From Haliea alexandrii (GTDB taxonomy: Bacteria; Pseudomonadota; Gammaproteobacteria; Pseudomonadales; Halieaceae), in NCBI RefSeq assembly GCF_003719295.1, contig NZ_RFLW01000002.1:796763-860762 (forward strand): DNA of 64,000 nt. The letters are read 5' to 3'. Position numbers and translations under genes: made by a program. This document shows positions 10,506 to 20,990 of this stretch, piece after piece; the stretch's first letter is position 1; the number at the start of each line of letters is the position of its first letter. The notes below the pieces were generated by a model. It was not told the DNA's origin, did not search any database, and saw nothing but the letters and a program-made list of their open reading frames with translations.

Positions 10506-11809
10506 CCGCAACAGCACCCGACTGGATGCAGCTGCAAACTGCCGACGCCGCCCATATCTGGCACCCCTACGCATCCGCCATTGATCCGCCTGAGGTTTAT
10601 CCTGTGCGCAGCGCGCGCGGGGTGCGCCTCACCCTCACCGACGGTCGCGAGCTGATCGACGGTATGGCGTCCTGGTGGTGCGCTATCCACGGTTACAACC
10701 ACCCGGTGCTGAACCGGGCCGCACAGGCCCAGCTCGAGTCCATGTCGCATGTCATGTTTGGCGGCCTGACCCACGCCCCGGCCGTGCGCCTCGCACAGCT
10801 GCTGGCGGACATCACGCCCCCTGCGCTGGAACGGGTGTTCTTCAGTGACTCCGGCTCCGTGGCCGTGGAAGTCGCGCTGAAAATGGCCATCCAGTACTGG
10901 TACTCGACCGGCCACCCGGAAAAGCAGAAATTCGTCGCCCTGCGCAACGGCTATCACGGCGACACGTTTGGCGCGATGTCCGTATGCGACCCGGTCACCG
11001 GCATGCACCACCTGTTCGGCGATGTGTTGCCGCAACACCATTTCGCCCCGGCACCGACCACCCCCTTCGGAGAAACCTGCGACGACAGCGCGATGGCGGC
11101 CATGGAGGAACTACTGGCGACCCACCATCGGCAACTGGCAGCGGTGATTGTCGAGCCGGTCGTGCAGGGTGCCGGCGGCATGCGCTTCTACTCGGCGGAC
11201 TATCTGGTGCGCCTGCGGGCGCTCTGTGACGCCTTCGACGTGCTACTGGTATACGACGAAATCGCTACCGGCTTCGGCCGCACCGGCAAGCTTTTTGCCC
11301 TCGAGCACGCCGGTGTGGAGCCGGACATACTCTGCCTGGGGAAAGCGCTGACGGGCGGCTACATGACGCTCGCGGCCACCCTGTGTACCCGCCGCATCAG
11401 CGACGGTATCAGTGGCGGCGAAGCCGGAGCCTTCATGCACGGACCGACCTTCATGGGCAATCCGCTGGCCTGTGCGACCGCCGTGGCCAGCGTGGAATTG
11501 CTGCTGTCACAGCCCTGGCAACGCTGTGTGCAGCGCATTCAGCGCGGCCTCGAGAGCGGGCTCGCGCCGGCGCGGGACCTGCCCGGCGTCACCGATGTGC
11601 GCACCCTGGGTGCGATCGGTGTTATCGAGCTTGCAGAGCCCGTGGACATGCGGGAGGTGCAGCCGCTGTTCGTACAGCGGGGCGTCTGGGTGCGACCCTT
11701 CGGCCGGCTGGTTTACTGCATGCCGCCCTACATCATGCAGGACGACGACCTGGCCACACTCACCTCGGCCATGGTGGCTACGGTAGCCGAGGTGTGCGCG
11801 GCCAGGTAA
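10502..11809 (+). CDS. bioA: BioA, adenosylmethionine-8-amino-7-oxononanoate aminotransferase
   Basis: PLP enzyme of biotin synthesis that transfers the amino group of S-adenosylmethionine to 8-amino-7-oxononanoate, giving 7,8-diaminopelargonate. The 435 residues include the family-specific N-terminus IWHPYASA, the substrate region [15 protein letters not shown]-contacting [11 protein letters not shown] and the Schiff-base Lys281 in LGKALTGGY. It starts with GTG within the tesA stop (GTGA). No other bio gene is present in the window, so bioA stands apart from any bioBFHCD cluster. It converges on the next gene with a three-base gap. Confidence 0.95.
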   Translation: MTATAPDWMQLQTADAAHIWHPYASAIDPPEVYPVRSARGVRLTLTDGRELIDGMASWWCAIHGYNHPVLNRAAQAQLESMSHVMFGGLTHAPAVRLAQLLADITPPALERVFFSDSGSVAVEVALKMAIQYWYSTGHPEKQKFVALRNGYHGDTFGAMSVCDPVTGMHHLFGDVLPQHHFAPAPTTPFGETCDDSAMAAMEELLATHHRQLAAVIVEPVVQGAGGMRFYSADYLVRLRALCDAFDVLLVYDEIATGFGRTGKLFALEHAGVEPDILCLGKALTGGYMTLAATLCTRRISDGISGGEAGAFMHGPTFMGNPLACATAVASVELLLSQPWQRCVQRIQRGLESGLAPARDLPGVTDVRTLGAIGVIELAEPVDMREVQPLFVQRGVWVRPFGRLVYCMPPYIMQDDDLATLTSAMVATVAEVCAAR

Positions 11810-11812
11810 TCC

Positions 11813-13654
11813 TCAGGGCATAAACTCGCCAGCCTGTTGCAGACGCTCAAGCACGGCGGCACTGGCGTCGCGCACGGCGGCCCAGTGCTCCAGGGCATCC
11901 GCGAAGCCACAGGCATACTGGCGGAAGACCTGCAGCAGCTCTGCCTCGCTACTGCCCGCTGGCACACCCCGCATCATAACCGGGGACTGCTGTTCCGCCA
12001 GCAGCGCCTGTATTTCCCCCAGGGCGCGCTGCAGATAGGCCTGCCAGGCCTCTGAGCCCACCTGCACCGCTTTCTGCTGCTGGTTGCCGATCATCCCCAG
12101 TTGACTGGCGTGGCTGTGCGCCACCTCGGTGCGAAAGTCCAGTAACAGGTCGCGGTCCGAACGCGCTGCAATCCGTCGTGCATCCTCCGCCACATGGCGC
12201 AGGCGCAACAATGGGCCGGAGGCGTCCTTGTAGTCGATGTGGTCGGTGAGGTAGCGCGCGAACAATGGAATACCGCCAGTGGCTGCGATCGGTTCACGGA
12301 TACTGAAGTGGCGCTCTTCCAACGGCATGTGTGGCACGCACCAGGGGTACTCCAGCGAGCAGGCGCGGGGATGGATCGCTTCCACCATGGCCCCGAACAG
12401 CCGATCCTCACCGCGAAAAGCCGGAAAATACGGCGGTAGCAGCGCCGTATTATCCAACCCCGTCATCTGCGACATCGACGCCACTTTGATCAGCGACAGA
12501 CGGGGGCTTCCCAGCCAGTTGCAGCGGTTCTCGATGATGTCCACCAGTGATGCCTCCTGCCCCAGCAGCCGGGTCAGGGAGGCGTCCTGCAGGGAGAGCA
12601 CCCAGTGCGCGGATGACGTACCCGGGTCACCCCAGGAGCCACTCTGGGTCACCAGAATCGGCGCGTCTGCCTCCAGCACGCTCGCCAGCGAGGCGTTAAC
12701 GCCCCGCAGCTGCTCCTCCGCCAAGCTGCCCTGCCCCGCCGCTTCCACCACGGCGCCGACGGTGCGCCCCAGCAAACTGGCGTGGCCGCTGAGAGGGTCG
12801 AAGTCCGCCGGCACCGCCGCTCGGGCGAGTTCGTCCCGGTCCGCAAAAAAAGCGGCCTGGCGCGAGGCCATACCGCCAATGGCAAGGCCGGGCTCGGTCA
12901 CCGGCGGCAACACCGCCTGGCAGAGCACATCATCATCCATGATGATGGCGCGGTAGCCCACGGACAGCAAAAGGCACAGCGTGCGCGCACGGCCATAGGT
13001 CTTGTGGCCGGACCACTGGGCCGGATCGAGGAGAAAACGCAGGCCGTTCTCGGCGGCGGGCTGCGCGGCAATGAGCCCGTCGAGAAGGGCGCGCTGCGCC
13101 TCCTCCCCGACGTAGTACATGTCGGTGGGGCTGCGTGTATTGAAAGCGGCCACCAGCTCCCGGTTGGCAGCGCGGCACTCGGCCTGGCGCGAGTCGTCGA
13201 CGAGGTAGAGCGACTCGTGGCGCGATAACTTGCCGTTGCGCAACAGCGACTCCAGCAGCCGCTCCACCGCAGCAGGGCGATCACAGGTAATCACAAAGAC
13301 GCGCGTGGCTGCGGGTGCCCTGCCAGCGCCCCCCGACAGACGTGCGGCAGCATCCCCGGCCCGCAACAGCATGCCGTTGGCCAATAGCCCCTCCAGAGCC
13401 TGCACAGCCAGCTCAGGACGCCCCTGCAGTTCCGGGCGTGTTGCCGCGAGCACGCTGGCATGCTCTTCAATGGTGCGAAACGTGGTGCAGGTGGTGAGGC
13501 CCTGCACCACCTGCGGTGACATCATCAACTGGCGATTGTTGTCCCGATTGATCACCAGCACCGCCGTGTCGCTTATGCGTACGAGTTCACAGTTGGCAAA
13601 GGCGACCAAGGGCGCGTGGTCGGAAGAGACTGTTGGCGTAACATCAGTGGTCAT
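11813..13654 (-). CDS. PqqD-like / GT-A glycosyltransferase-like fusion protein of unknown function
   Basis: A 613-residue protein in three parts. Residues about 20-100 look like a PqqD-type winged-helix module (a beta strand pair, [11 protein letters not shown], and a final [12 protein letters not shown]). Residues about 117-430 resemble a GT-A glycosyltransferase: VFVITCDRP at 119-127, LVDDS at 151-155 and a DDD metal-type motif at 240-242 after YRAIIM. The last 180 residues look helical. No signal peptide or membrane helix is visible. It is probably a single gene, divergent from ygiQ. Substrate unknown; the PqqD-like part could bind a peptide, but no peptide-modification genes are adjacent. 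Domain calls are by eye. Confidence 0.7.
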   Translation of the reverse strand: MTTDVTPTVSSDHAPLVAFANCELVRISDTAVLVINRDNNRQLMMSPQVVQGLTTCTTFRTIEEHASVLAATRPELQGRPELAVQALEGLLANGMLLRAGDAAARLSGGAGRAPAATRVFVITCDRPAAVERLLESLLRNGKLSRHESLYLVDDSRQAECRAANRELVAAFNTRSPTDMYYVGEEAQRALLDGLIAAQPAAENGLRFLLDPAQWSGHKTYGRARTLCLLLSVGYRAIIMDDDVLCQAVLPPVTEPGLAIGGMASRQAAFFADRDELARAAVPADFDPLSGHASLLGRTVGAVVEAAGQGSLAEEQLRGVNASLASVLEADAPILVTQSGSWGDPGTSSAHWVLSLQDASLTRLLGQEASLVDIIENRCNWLGSPRLSLIKVASMSQMTGLDNTALLPPYFPAFRGEDRLFGAMVEAIHPRACSLEYPWCVPHMPLEERHFSIREPIAATGGIPLFARYLTDHIDYKDASGPLLRLRHVAEDARRIAARSDRDLLLDFRTEVAHSHASQLGMIGNQQQKAVQVGSEAWQAYLQRALGEIQALLAEQQSPVMMRGVPAGSSEAELLQVFRQYACGFADALEHWAAVRDASAAVLERLQQAGEFMP

Positions 13655-13777
13655 GGGGAACTATCTGACTCCGGAAATGAGCGCGGAATTCTACCAGAGT
13701 CGATCCCGACATGGCCCGGATGCGCAATAATACCGCCAGGCACGCCGGGTCACGCGGCAGGAGGCGCTGCAATCGCG

Positions 13778-13783
13778 TATACT
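13778..13783 (+). promoter_or_regulatory. Possible -10 box for ygiQ
   Basis: TATACT lies 36 bases upstream of the ygiQ ATG and matches the sigma-70 -10 consensus at five of six positions. No good -35 is found about 17 bp upstream, so this is tentative. Confidence 0.3.
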
Positions 13784-13819
13784 ACCTCGTCATTCTGCTA
13801 CCGTTCACCAGCCACAGTC

Positions 13820-15955
13820 ATGTCCAACAGCCACAGCACACAACCCCTGTTTTCCTACCGCAAGTACTGGGCGGAATGCTATGGGGCAGCCCCGGAGCTG
13901 CCGATGTCCCGCGCGGAGATGGATGCGCTGGGCTGGGACAGCTGCGACATCATCATTGTCACCGGCGATGCCTACGTGGATCACCCCAGTTTCGGCATGG
14001 CGGTTGTGGGGCGCACACTGGAGGCGCAGGGTTTCCGGGTGGGCATCATCGCCCAGCCGGACTGGACCAGCGCGGAGGCGTTCACAGCACTGGGGCGACC
14101 CAACCTGTTTTTCGGCGTGTCTGCGGGCAACATGGATTCCATGATCAACCGTTACACGGCCGACCGCAAACGGCGCAACGACGACGCCTATACACCGGGC
14201 AACGTGGGGGGCAAACGCCCTGACCGAGCGGTGATCGTGTATAGCCAGCGAGTGCGTGAGGCCTACCGGGATGTGCCCCTGATCATCGGCAGCATTGAGG
14301 CCAGCCTGCGACGCATTGCGCACTACGATTACTGGAGCGACAAGGTGCGCCGCTCCATTCTCCTCGACGCCCAGGCCGATCTGCTGCTCTACGGCAACGC
14401 GGAGCGTGCCCTGGTCGATGTTGCGCACCGCCTCGCCGCCGGCGAGCCAGTAAAACAGATTCGCGATGTGCGCGGCACAGCCTATGTCTGCAAGCGCCTG
14501 CCTGAGGCCTACCGGGTCATAGACTCCACCAGTATCGACCTGGTCGGCCCCATCGACCCGCCGGTGAACCCGTATATCGACACCAGCAGCCCCGCCTGTG
14601 CAGACGCCTCCGAAGCCGGCCAGAGCGAGGCACTGGAAGTGGTACCGGTGCGTCTGCTGGACCGGCCCGAGGCGGACGAGCAGGCGGTCATTCGCCTGCC
14701 CGCCTACGAACAGGTGCGCGACGACCCGGCGCTGTATGCCCACGCCTCGCGCATCCTGCACAAGGAAACCAACCCCTACAACGCCCGCCCCTTGGTGCAG
14801 GCCCACGGCGACCGGGATGTGTGGCTGAATCCGCCGCCCATCCCGCTGGAAACCGATGAGCTCGACCTCGTATTCGAGCAACCCTACACACGGCTGCCCC
14901 ATTCCAGTTATGGTGATGCGCGCATCCCGGCTTACGAGATGATCCGCCACTCGGTGAACATCATGCGTGGCTGTTTCGGCGGCTGCACCTTTTGCTCCAT
15001 TACGGAACATGAAGGACGCATCATCCAGAACCGCTCCGAGGACTCGATCATCCGCGAAGTCGAGCGTATTCGCGATACCTCCAAAGCGTTCACCGGGGTT
15101 ATTTCCGACCTCGGCGGCCCCACCGCAAACATGTGGCGCGTGGCCTGCAAGAGCAAGACCATCGAGGCGGCCTGCCGCAAGCCGAGCTGCGTGTACCCCG
15201 GCATCTGCAAGAACCTGAACACCGACCAGACACCGCTGATCAGCCTTTACCGCCGTGCCCGTGCCGTGAGTGGCGTGAAAAAAGTGCTGATTGCCTCGGG
15301 GCTGCGCTACGACCTCGCGGTGGAAACGCCCGAGTACGTGGAGGAGCTGGTCAAGCACCACGTGGGCGGCTACCTGAAGATTGCCCCGGAACACACGGAA
15401 GACGGGCCGCTGTCGAAGATGATGAAGCCCGGCATGGGCACCTACGATCGCTTCAAGGCCATGTTCGAGCAGTACTCCCGGGAAGCCGGCAAGCAACAGT
15501 ACCTCATCCCGTATTTCATCGCCGCACACCCGGGAACCCGGGACGAGGACATGATGAACCTTGCCCTGTGGCTGAAGCGCAACAAATTCCGCGCCGACCA
15601 GGTGCAAACGTTCTACCCCTCGCCCATGGCCACCGCCACCGCGATGTACCACAGTGGCAAGAACCCGTTGAAACGCGTCAGCCGGCAGAGCGACTCCATG
15701 CCCACCGTGCGCAAACTGTCGCAGCGCCAACTGCACAAGGCCTTCCTGCGTTATCACGACCCGGAAAACTGGCCCGAACTGCGCACTGCGCTGAAGAAGA
15801 TGGGCCGGGCTGACCTGATCGGCAATGGCAAGCTGCACCTGGTACCGCCCCGGCAACCGGCCAAGCGCCACGCCACCGTCCCCGCCGGCACGCGCGCTTT
15901 CGCCACCCAGCACAATGGACTGCCCCGCAACCCGGCGCGACGCAAGCGGCGCTGA
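13820..15955 (+). CDS. ygiQ: YgiQ-family radical SAM protein
   Basis: Radical SAM enzyme of unknown substrate, 711 residues, close to the 739 of the E. coli protein. The 4Fe-4S motif CxxxCxxC is Cys385, Cys389 and Cys392 in [11 protein letters not shown]. The N-terminal UPF0313 domain shows [21 protein letters not shown]-type sequence and the C-terminus is basic. The ATG at 13820 is the start that aligns with YgiQ; open frame upstream runs into the 5' end of the divergent neighbour. Followed by dbpA after 75 bp on the same strand. Confidence 0.94.
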   Translation: MSNSHSTQPLFSYRKYWAECYGAAPELPMSRAEMDALGWDSCDIIIVTGDAYVDHPSFGMAVVGRTLEAQGFRVGIIAQPDWTSAEAFTALGRPNLFFGVSAGNMDSMINRYTADRKRRNDDAYTPGNVGGKRPDRAVIVYSQRVREAYRDVPLIIGSIEASLRRIAHYDYWSDKVRRSILLDAQADLLLYGNAERALVDVAHRLAAGEPVKQIRDVRGTAYVCKRLPEAYRVIDSTSIDLVGPIDPPVNPYIDTSSPACADASEAGQSEALEVVPVRLLDRPEADEQAVIRLPAYEQVRDDPALYAHASRILHKETNPYNARPLVQAHGDRDVWLNPPPIPLETDELDLVFEQPYTRLPHSSYGDARIPAYEMIRHSVNIMRGCFGGCTFCSITEHEGRIIQNRSEDSIIREVERIRDTSKAFTGVISDLGGPTANMWRVACKSKTIEAACRKPSCVYPGICKNLNTDQTPLISLYRRARAVSGVKKVLIASGLRYDLAVETPEYVEELVKHHVGGYLKIAPEHTEDGPLSKMMKPGMGTYDRFKAMFEQYSREAGKQQYLIPYFIAAHPGTRDEDMMNLALWLKRNKFRADQVQTFYPSPMATATAMYHSGKNPLKRVSRQSDSMPTVRKLSQRQLHKAFLRYHDPENWPELRTALKKMGRADLIGNGKLHLVPPRQPAKRHATVPAGTRAFATQHNGLPRNPARRKRR

Positions 15956-16030
15956 GTCAGCCCCGGGGCTGCAGCACAGCACCCTGTATACCGCCGCCAG
16001 GCCGGCATTACACCGAAACAGGACCCTCCC

Positions 16031-17422
16031 GTGAGCACTGAATCCTTTAGCGCACTGCCGCTGCACCCCGACCTGCTGGCCAATCTTGACTCGCTGGACT
16101 ACCACCGGATGACGCCGATACAGGCAAAAAGCCTGCCGCCGATTCTTGCCGGGCGGGATGTCATCGCCCAGGGTAAAACCGGCTCCGGCAAGACCGCAGC
16201 TTTCGGACTGGGGCTGCTGCAACAACTGGAGGTCAAGCAGTTTGCGGTGCAGGCGCTGGTGCTCTGCCCCACACGAGAACTTGCCGACCAGGTCGCCAAC
16301 GAATTGCGGCGCCTGGCACGCGGCATCCACAACATCAAGATCCTCACCCTCTGTGGCGGCGTGGCCTTTGGCCCGCAGATTGGCTCGCTGGCACACGGAG
16401 CGCACATCATTGTCGGCACGCCGGGACGTATTGAAGAGCACTTGCGCAAAGGTACCTTGAAACTTGCGGCGCTGCGCACCCTGGTACTTGACGAAGCCGA
16501 CCGCATGCTCGACATGGGGTTTCAGCCGTCGCTGGATGCCATTCTAGAGTACGTTCCCGCACCGCGGCAGACCCTCCTGTTCAGCGCCACGTTTCCAGCG
16601 GGGATTGCCGACATCGCACAGCGCGTGATGCAGGAACCACTGCAGGTGCAGGTCGAGTCAACCCATGACAGTGGCACCATCGCCCAGGCTTTTCACCGGG
16701 TCGCAGACGACGAGCGCATGACCGCACTGCGCCAACTCTTGCTGCAGCAGCGACCCGATTCCGCCGTGGTGTTCTGCAACACCCGACAGGAGTGTGCCGC
16801 CGTCGCCGGCGACCTGCGCCGCAGTGGCTTCAGTGTGCTTGCCCTGCACGGCGATCTGGAACAGCGCGACCGGGATCGCACCCTGGTCCAGTTCGCCAAC
16901 AAGAGCCTGTCCGTGCTCGTCGCAACCGACGTCGCCGCGCGCGGCCTGGACATCGACGCACTGGACGCGGTGATCAACTACCACATCCCGCGTGACCTCG
17001 ACGTGTACATTCACCGCATCGGTCGCACCGGCCGTGCCGGCAGGCGCGGTTTGGCCTGCACTCTGTTCAGCGACAAGGAGCAGCACAAACTGGCGAAGCT
17101 CGAGGCACTGCTGGGGCAGCCTGTCACCCCGGCGGCGCTACCGCCGGCGAGCGTGCTGGAACAGCCGGGCTACAAACCGCCCATGGTGACCCTGGAGATC
17201 GGTGCGGGCAAGAAGCAGAAGTTGCGCCCGGGGGACATTCTGGGCGCTTTGACGGGAGAAAACGGTGTTGACGGCAGTGCCGTGGGCAAGATTACCCTGC
17301 AAGACAACTGTGCGTTTGTTGCGGTAGCGCGCGCTGCCGCCGGCGATGCCCTGTACAAACTTCAGCAAGGCAAGCTGAAGGGGCGCAGCGTGCGTGCCCG
17401 TGCGCTGGACACACGCGACTAG
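16031..17422 (+). CDS. dbpA: ATP-dependent RNA helicase DbpA
   Basis: DEAD-box helicase acting in 50S ribosome assembly, targeted to 23S rRNA hairpin 92 by its C-terminal RNA-binding domain. Helicase motifs in order: Q motif (TPIQAK), GKTGSGKT (about 48-55), PTREL, TPGR, DEAD, SAT, and HRIGRTGRAG. The C-terminal domain KKQKLRPGDILGALTG is diagnostic of DbpA rather than RhlE or SrmB. 463 residues, GTG start. Converges on oxyR. Confidence 0.95.
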   Translation: MSTESFSALPLHPDLLANLDSLDYHRMTPIQAKSLPPILAGRDVIAQGKTGSGKTAAFGLGLLQQLEVKQFAVQALVLCPTRELADQVANELRRLARGIHNIKILTLCGGVAFGPQIGSLAHGAHIIVGTPGRIEEHLRKGTLKLAALRTLVLDEADRMLDMGFQPSLDAILEYVPAPRQTLLFSATFPAGIADIAQRVMQEPLQVQVESTHDSGTIAQAFHRVADDERMTALRQLLLQQRPDSAVVFCNTRQECAAVAGDLRRSGFSVLALHGDLEQRDRDRTLVQFANKSLSVLVATDVAARGLDIDALDAVINYHIPRDLDVYIHRIGRTGRAGRRGLACTLFSDKEQHKLAKLEALLGQPVTPAALPPASVLEQPGYKPPMVTLEIGAGKKQKLRPGDILGALTGENGVDGSAVGKITLQDNCAFVAVARAAAGDALYKLQQGKLKGRSVRARALDTRD

Positions 17423-17468
17423 ATCGCGGCGACCTTGCCGCACGCACACACGTTGCCGTGGCGGCGCT

Positions 17469-18380
17469 TCAAGGGCCCGCGTGACAGCGGCTGACAAAGT
17501 CACCCAATAAGCGGAACTCGGCCCGGCGCGGTGTTTTCCGCCGCCACATCAAGCCGATGCTGCGCGCGACATTGGGCTCGCTGAACTCGCTGATACACAC
17601 GTTGGTACCTGAGAGTATATGGGCATCCAGGGCCATGCGCGGCAACAGGGTAATGCCGATGCCGTTTGCTACCATTTGCACAATCGTATTGAGGCTGGTG
17701 GCCTGGTAGGGCACCGACACATCGGAATCGCGCAGTTTACAGGCCTCCAGTGCGTGCTCACGCAAGCAGTGACCATCCTCGAGCAGCAACAGCCCCTCGC
17801 CTTTCAACTGCGCCGTGCGCACCACAGGCTGCCCCGCCAGTTCATGGCCGGGCGGGCTGGCCAGCAGGAAATCATCGCTGAACAGAGGCATGGTTTCCAC
17901 ACCCTCCGCCGGAAACGGCAGCGCCAGAAGCAGTACATCCAGCTCCCCGTGATGCAGCGCCGTGACCAGATGCTGGCTGAGATCCTCGCGGATAAACAGC
18001 TGAAATGCGGGGTACTGTTCACGCAGACGGTTCAGCAGCCGCGGCAGGATGAACGGCGCCACGGTCGGAATAACACCCAGGCGCATTTTGCCCGAGAAAG
18101 GCTCGGCTGCCGCATCGCACAGGGTCACAAGGTCTTCCACCTCCCGCAGCAGATCCTGGCTGCGGCGCACCACATCCTCGCCCAGTGTGGTCAGCAACAC
18201 TTGCCGGTTGTTGCGCTCCACCAGTGACACGCCGAGCGTGTCCTCGAGCTCCAGAACACCGGCACTCAACGTGGACTGGCTGACATGGCAGGCCTTCGCC
18301 GCCTGGCCGAAATGGGCGTACTCAGCCACCGCGCAGAGGTAGCGCAACTGCTTCAATGTCGGTTGTCTGCTCATGCTCAT
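17469..18380 (-). CDS. oxyR: OxyR, hydrogen-peroxide-sensing LysR regulator
   Basis: LysR-family activator that senses peroxide through a disulfide. The 303-residue protein has the N-terminal winged helix (residues 8-66). Its redox pair Cys205 and Cys214, in LLLEDGHCLREHALEAC, corresponds to Cys199 and Cys208 of E. coli OxyR with identical nine-residue spacing. It is divergent from the rubrerythrin gene, with 120 bp between the start codons, a typical arrangement for a regulator and its target. An upstream in-frame ATG (MSM) leaves the start ambiguous by two residues. Confidence 0.95.
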   Translation of the reverse strand: MSMSRQPTLKQLRYLCAVAEYAHFGQAAKACHVSQSTLSAGVLELEDTLGVSLVERNNRQVLLTTLGEDVVRRSQDLLREVEDLVTLCDAAAEPFSGKMRLGVIPTVAPFILPRLLNRLREQYPAFQLFIREDLSQHLVTALHHGELDVLLLALPFPAEGVETMPLFSDDFLLASPPGHELAGQPVVRTAQLKGEGLLLLEDGHCLREHALEACKLRDSDVSVPYQATSLNTIVQMVANGIGITLLPRMALDAHILSGTNVCISEFSEPNVARSIGLMWRRKTPRRAEFRLLGDFVSRCHAGP

Positions 18381-18410
18381 TCAATCGCTTTTCTCACGCA
18401 GATTTAACCA

Positions 18411-18452
18411 CTTTTCAAGCTGGACGAATAGCAAGCGATAGCCTAGTTTATT
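18411..18452 (+). promoter_or_regulatory. Candidate rubrerythrin promoter with ATAG repeats (possible OxyR site)
   Basis: The oxyR/rubrerythrin intergenic region carries TTCAAG, 17 bases, then GATAGC as a weak -35/-10 pair, and two ATAG elements ten bases apart (18428 and 18438). OxyR sites contain ATAG/CTAT elements at about helical-turn spacing, but here the CTAT halves are poor. Suggestive only. Confidence 0.3.
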
Positions 18453-18500
18453 AACACCGCACGTCAGTGTCGGCACTCTATCGCCAACAGGAGAAACGCC

Positions 18501-18920
18501 ATGTCCTTGAAAGGCAGTCAAACCGAACAAAATCTCAAAGATGCGTTTGCAGGTGAATCCCAGGCCAACCGTCGCTACCTGTATTTTGCGGCCAAAGCTG
18601 ATGTCGAAGGCTACAACGATGTGGCGGCGGTATTTCGCTCAACGGCGGAAGGCGAAACGGGCCACGCACACGGCCACCTCGAGTATCTGGAGGAAACCGG
18701 TGATCCCGCCACAGGCCTGCCCATCGGTGCCACCGCTGACAACCTCAAGGCGGCCATTGCCGGTGAAACCCATGAGTACACCGACATGTACCCGGGCATG
18801 GCAAAGACAGCGCGCGACGAAGGCTTTGATGAAATAGCCGACTGGATGGAGACGCTGGCCAAGGCAGAGCGCAGCCACGCCAACCGCTTCCAGAAAGCAC
18901 TGGATACGCTGGACGCCTGA
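18501..18920 (+). CDS. Rubrerythrin family diiron protein (no rubredoxin domain)
   Basis: Four-helix-bundle diiron peroxidase-type protein of 139 residues. The expected ligands are visible: Glu19 (AGES), Glu52 and His55 (GETGH), Glu89 and Glu92 (GETHEY), and Glu123 with His126 (KAERSH). The C-terminal rubredoxin domain of classical rubrerythrin is absent, so another electron donor is needed; the downstream Fe-S protein is the obvious candidate. AGGAGA precedes the ATG. It is followed by a strong terminator, which probably makes it the most abundant product of the cassette. Confidence 0.93.
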   Translation: MSLKGSQTEQNLKDAFAGESQANRRYLYFAAKADVEGYNDVAAVFRSTAEGETGHAHGHLEYLEETGDPATGLPIGATADNLKAAIAGETHEYTDMYPGMAKTARDEGFDEIADWMETLAKAERSHANRFQKALDTLDA

Positions 18921-18964
18921 ACCGGCTGCCGGCACCTGCCGACGCCACTCTGGCTGTACCTGAG

Positions 18965-18998
18965 AACGGGTTCGTGGCGCCCCCGCGAACCCGTTTTT
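18965..18998 (+). terminator. Rho-independent terminator after rubrerythrin
   Basis: A perfect 10-bp stem (AACGGGTTCG paired with CGAACCCGTT) encloses an 11-base loop and runs into five T residues. It lies 45 bases after the rubrerythrin stop and just before the Fe-S protein gene, so it may attenuate rather than separate the two. Confidence 0.88.
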
Positions 18999-19027
18999 CG
19001 TGATCAACCGCAGACGAGGAATGCGCC

Positions 19028-20350
19028 GTGAGAGAAGGAAGCCTGGAAGCCCCCATACGACACCCGGTTGCATGGCGCTCGGATGACTTCTGGGATCAGG
19101 CCAAACTCGACGCGGAACTGGAGCGCGTCTACGACATCTGCCATGGCTGCCGGCGCTGCGTGAGCCTGTGCGACAGTTTCCCCACCCTGTTCGACCTTGT
19201 CGATGAATCCGAAACCCTGGAGGTAGACGGCGTCGCAAAATCCGACTACCACAAGGTGGTCGAGCAATGTTACCTCTGCGACCTCTGTTACATGACCAAG
19301 TGCCCCTACGTGCCCCCGCACGAGTGGGCGGTGGACTTTCCTCACCTGATGCTGCGCGCCAAAGCCAACCATTTTCGCAAGGAAGGCGCGCGACTGCGCG
19401 ACCGGGTCCTCACCAGTACCGATCGTACCTTCGGCCTCGCGACCATTCCGCTGGTGGATATCACGGTGAATGCGCTGAACAACAACAGCACGTTCCGCCG
19501 GGCGCTGGAGTCGGGCTTTGGCATTCACCACGCAGCGCCGCTGCCCGCCTTCAGCAGCAACACCCTGCGCAAGCGGGTCAAGCCCCTGGTGCGCAACCTG
19601 GCCCCCGAGGCAGTGGGTGAAACCACCGGCAAGGTCGCGCTTTATGCCACCTGCTATGGCAACTACAACAGCCCGCACATCGGCGAGGATTTCATCAGGG
19701 TATTCCAGCACAACGGCATCCACATCGATATCGTGCCCAAAGAGAAATGCTGTGGCATGCCCAAGCTGGAACTGGGCGACCTGGATGCGGTGGAAAAGCT
19801 GCAGAAAGCCAACATCCCTGTGCTCGCGAAACTGGTAGACGAGGGCTACGATCTTATTGCCCCCATTCCCTCCTGCGTGCTCATGTACAAGCAGGAACTG
19901 CCCCTGCTGTTTCCCGAAGATCCCGACGTACAGAAAGTGAAACAGGCCTTCTACGACCCGTTCGAATATCTCTGGCTGCGCCACAAGGGTGGCGCCCTGC
20001 AGACGGAATTCCCCAACGCGATGGGCAATATCGCCTATCAGGTAGCCTGCCACCAGCGGGTGCAGAACATCGGTCTGAAAACCCGCGACGTATTGCAACT
20101 CGTGCCGGGGACGGCCGTCACCGCTCAGGAACGCTGCTCCGGCCACGATGGCACCTATGCGATCAAACAGGAAACCCGCGACAAGTCAGTCAAGATTGCC
20201 CGACCTGTGGTACGCAAGATCGATCAGCAGGCAGCGGACCACTTCATGAGCGACTGCCCGATGGCGGCTACGCACATCGCCAACCTGTCAGAGAAGGTAG
20301 ACCGGGCAGAACATCCCATGACCTTGTTGCGTAAGGCCTACGGCCTGTAA
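19028..20350 (+). CDS. Heterodisulfide-reductase-related Fe-S protein (GlpC/HdrD-like) of rubrerythrin cassette
   Basis: 440-residue soluble protein with two N-terminal 4Fe-4S motifs (Cys38/41/44/48 and Cys81/84/87/92, the second with an extra residue before the last Cys). Two C-terminal cysteine-rich domains follow: the first has KCCGMPKLE; the second has CSGHDGTY in place of the usual CCG. The family transfers electrons to or from quinone or thiol partners. GTG start with GAGGA upstream. Between rubrerythrin and DUF3501, a set that recurs in proteobacteria; it plausibly passes electrons to rubrerythrin, which is an inference. Confidence 0.88.
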   Translation: MREGSLEAPIRHPVAWRSDDFWDQAKLDAELERVYDICHGCRRCVSLCDSFPTLFDLVDESETLEVDGVAKSDYHKVVEQCYLCDLCYMTKCPYVPPHEWAVDFPHLMLRAKANHFRKEGARLRDRVLTSTDRTFGLATIPLVDITVNALNNNSTFRRALESGFGIHHAAPLPAFSSNTLRKRVKPLVRNLAPEAVGETTGKVALYATCYGNYNSPHIGEDFIRVFQHNGIHIDIVPKEKCCGMPKLELGDLDAVEKLQKANIPVLAKLVDEGYDLIAPIPSCVLMYKQELPLLFPEDPDVQKVKQAFYDPFEYLWLRHKGGALQTEFPNAMGNIAYQVACHQRVQNIGLKTRDVLQLVPGTAVTAQERCSGHDGTYAIKQETRDKSVKIARPVVRKIDQQAADHFMSDCPMAATHIANLSEKVDRAEHPMTLLRKAYGL

Positions 20351-20366
20351 TTGGAAGGAGACATTT

Positions 20367-20966
20367 ATGCGCCCGTTAACACGCGCAGACCTCTGGTCAC
20401 TGGAAGAGTACGCTGAGGAACGCCCCCGGTTTCGCAGCCAGGTACTCGAGCACAAGAAAACACGACAACTCTCGCTCGGCGAGCATGCCCGCCTCTACTT
20501 CGAGGATGCGCTGACCATCAAGTACCAGATCCAGGAAATGTTGCGCATTGAAAAAGTGTTCGAAGCCAGCGGCATCAATGAGGAGCTGGAGGCCTACAAC
20601 CCACTGATTCCAACTGGACACAACTGGAAGGCCACCTTCATGCTCGAGTACGCCGATCCTGTCGAGCGCGCCCGGCGGCTGGCAGAAATGATCGACATAG
20701 AAGACAGGGTCTGGCTGCAGGTGGGCGATGGCGAACGTATCTATGCCATAGCCGATGAGGATATCGAGCGCAGCAACGCGGTAAAAACCTCGTCGGTGCA
20801 CTTCATGCGCTTCGAGCTGTCCCCCGATATGATCACCGCCGCCAAACGCGGCGAGCCGATTCAGGCGGGCATCGACCACCCCGCATACCCCATAGAGGGG
20901 TTCACCCTCGAGCCCGGCATACGCGAGGCGCTGACCGCCGACCTGGCAGACAACGCCGTTCGCTGA
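20367..20966 (+). CDS. DUF3501 family protein
   Basis: 199-residue soluble protein of unknown biochemistry, recognisable as DUF3501 from its start (RPLTRADLWSLEEYA) and the block FEDALTIKYQIQEMLRIEKVFE. It follows the Fe-S protein by 16 bp with AAGGAG in good position, so the two are cotranslated. The linkage to rubrerythrin and OxyR points to a role in peroxide detoxification, but no catalytic residue can be named. Confidence 0.88.
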   Translation: MRPLTRADLWSLEEYAEERPRFRSQVLEHKKTRQLSLGEHARLYFEDALTIKYQIQEMLRIEKVFEASGINEELEAYNPLIPTGHNWKATFMLEYADPVERARRLAEMIDIEDRVWLQVGDGERIYAIADEDIERSNAVKTSSVHFMRFELSPDMITAAKRGEPIQAGIDHPAYPIEGFTLEPGIREALTADLADNAVR

Positions 20967-20990
20967 AGCACGGCAGGGCTGCTCCCGATC

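Noticed and set aside
13653-13730. 25-codon peptide frame divergent from the PqqD-like/GT fusion gene, a possible precursor
   Set aside because: No leader/core features, no good ribosome site, and it overlaps the start of the fusion gene.
13805-16441. 878-codon open frame on the minus strand
   Set aside because: It is antisense to ygiQ and dbpA, His/Gly/Val-rich, with no motif; a by-product of high GC codon use.
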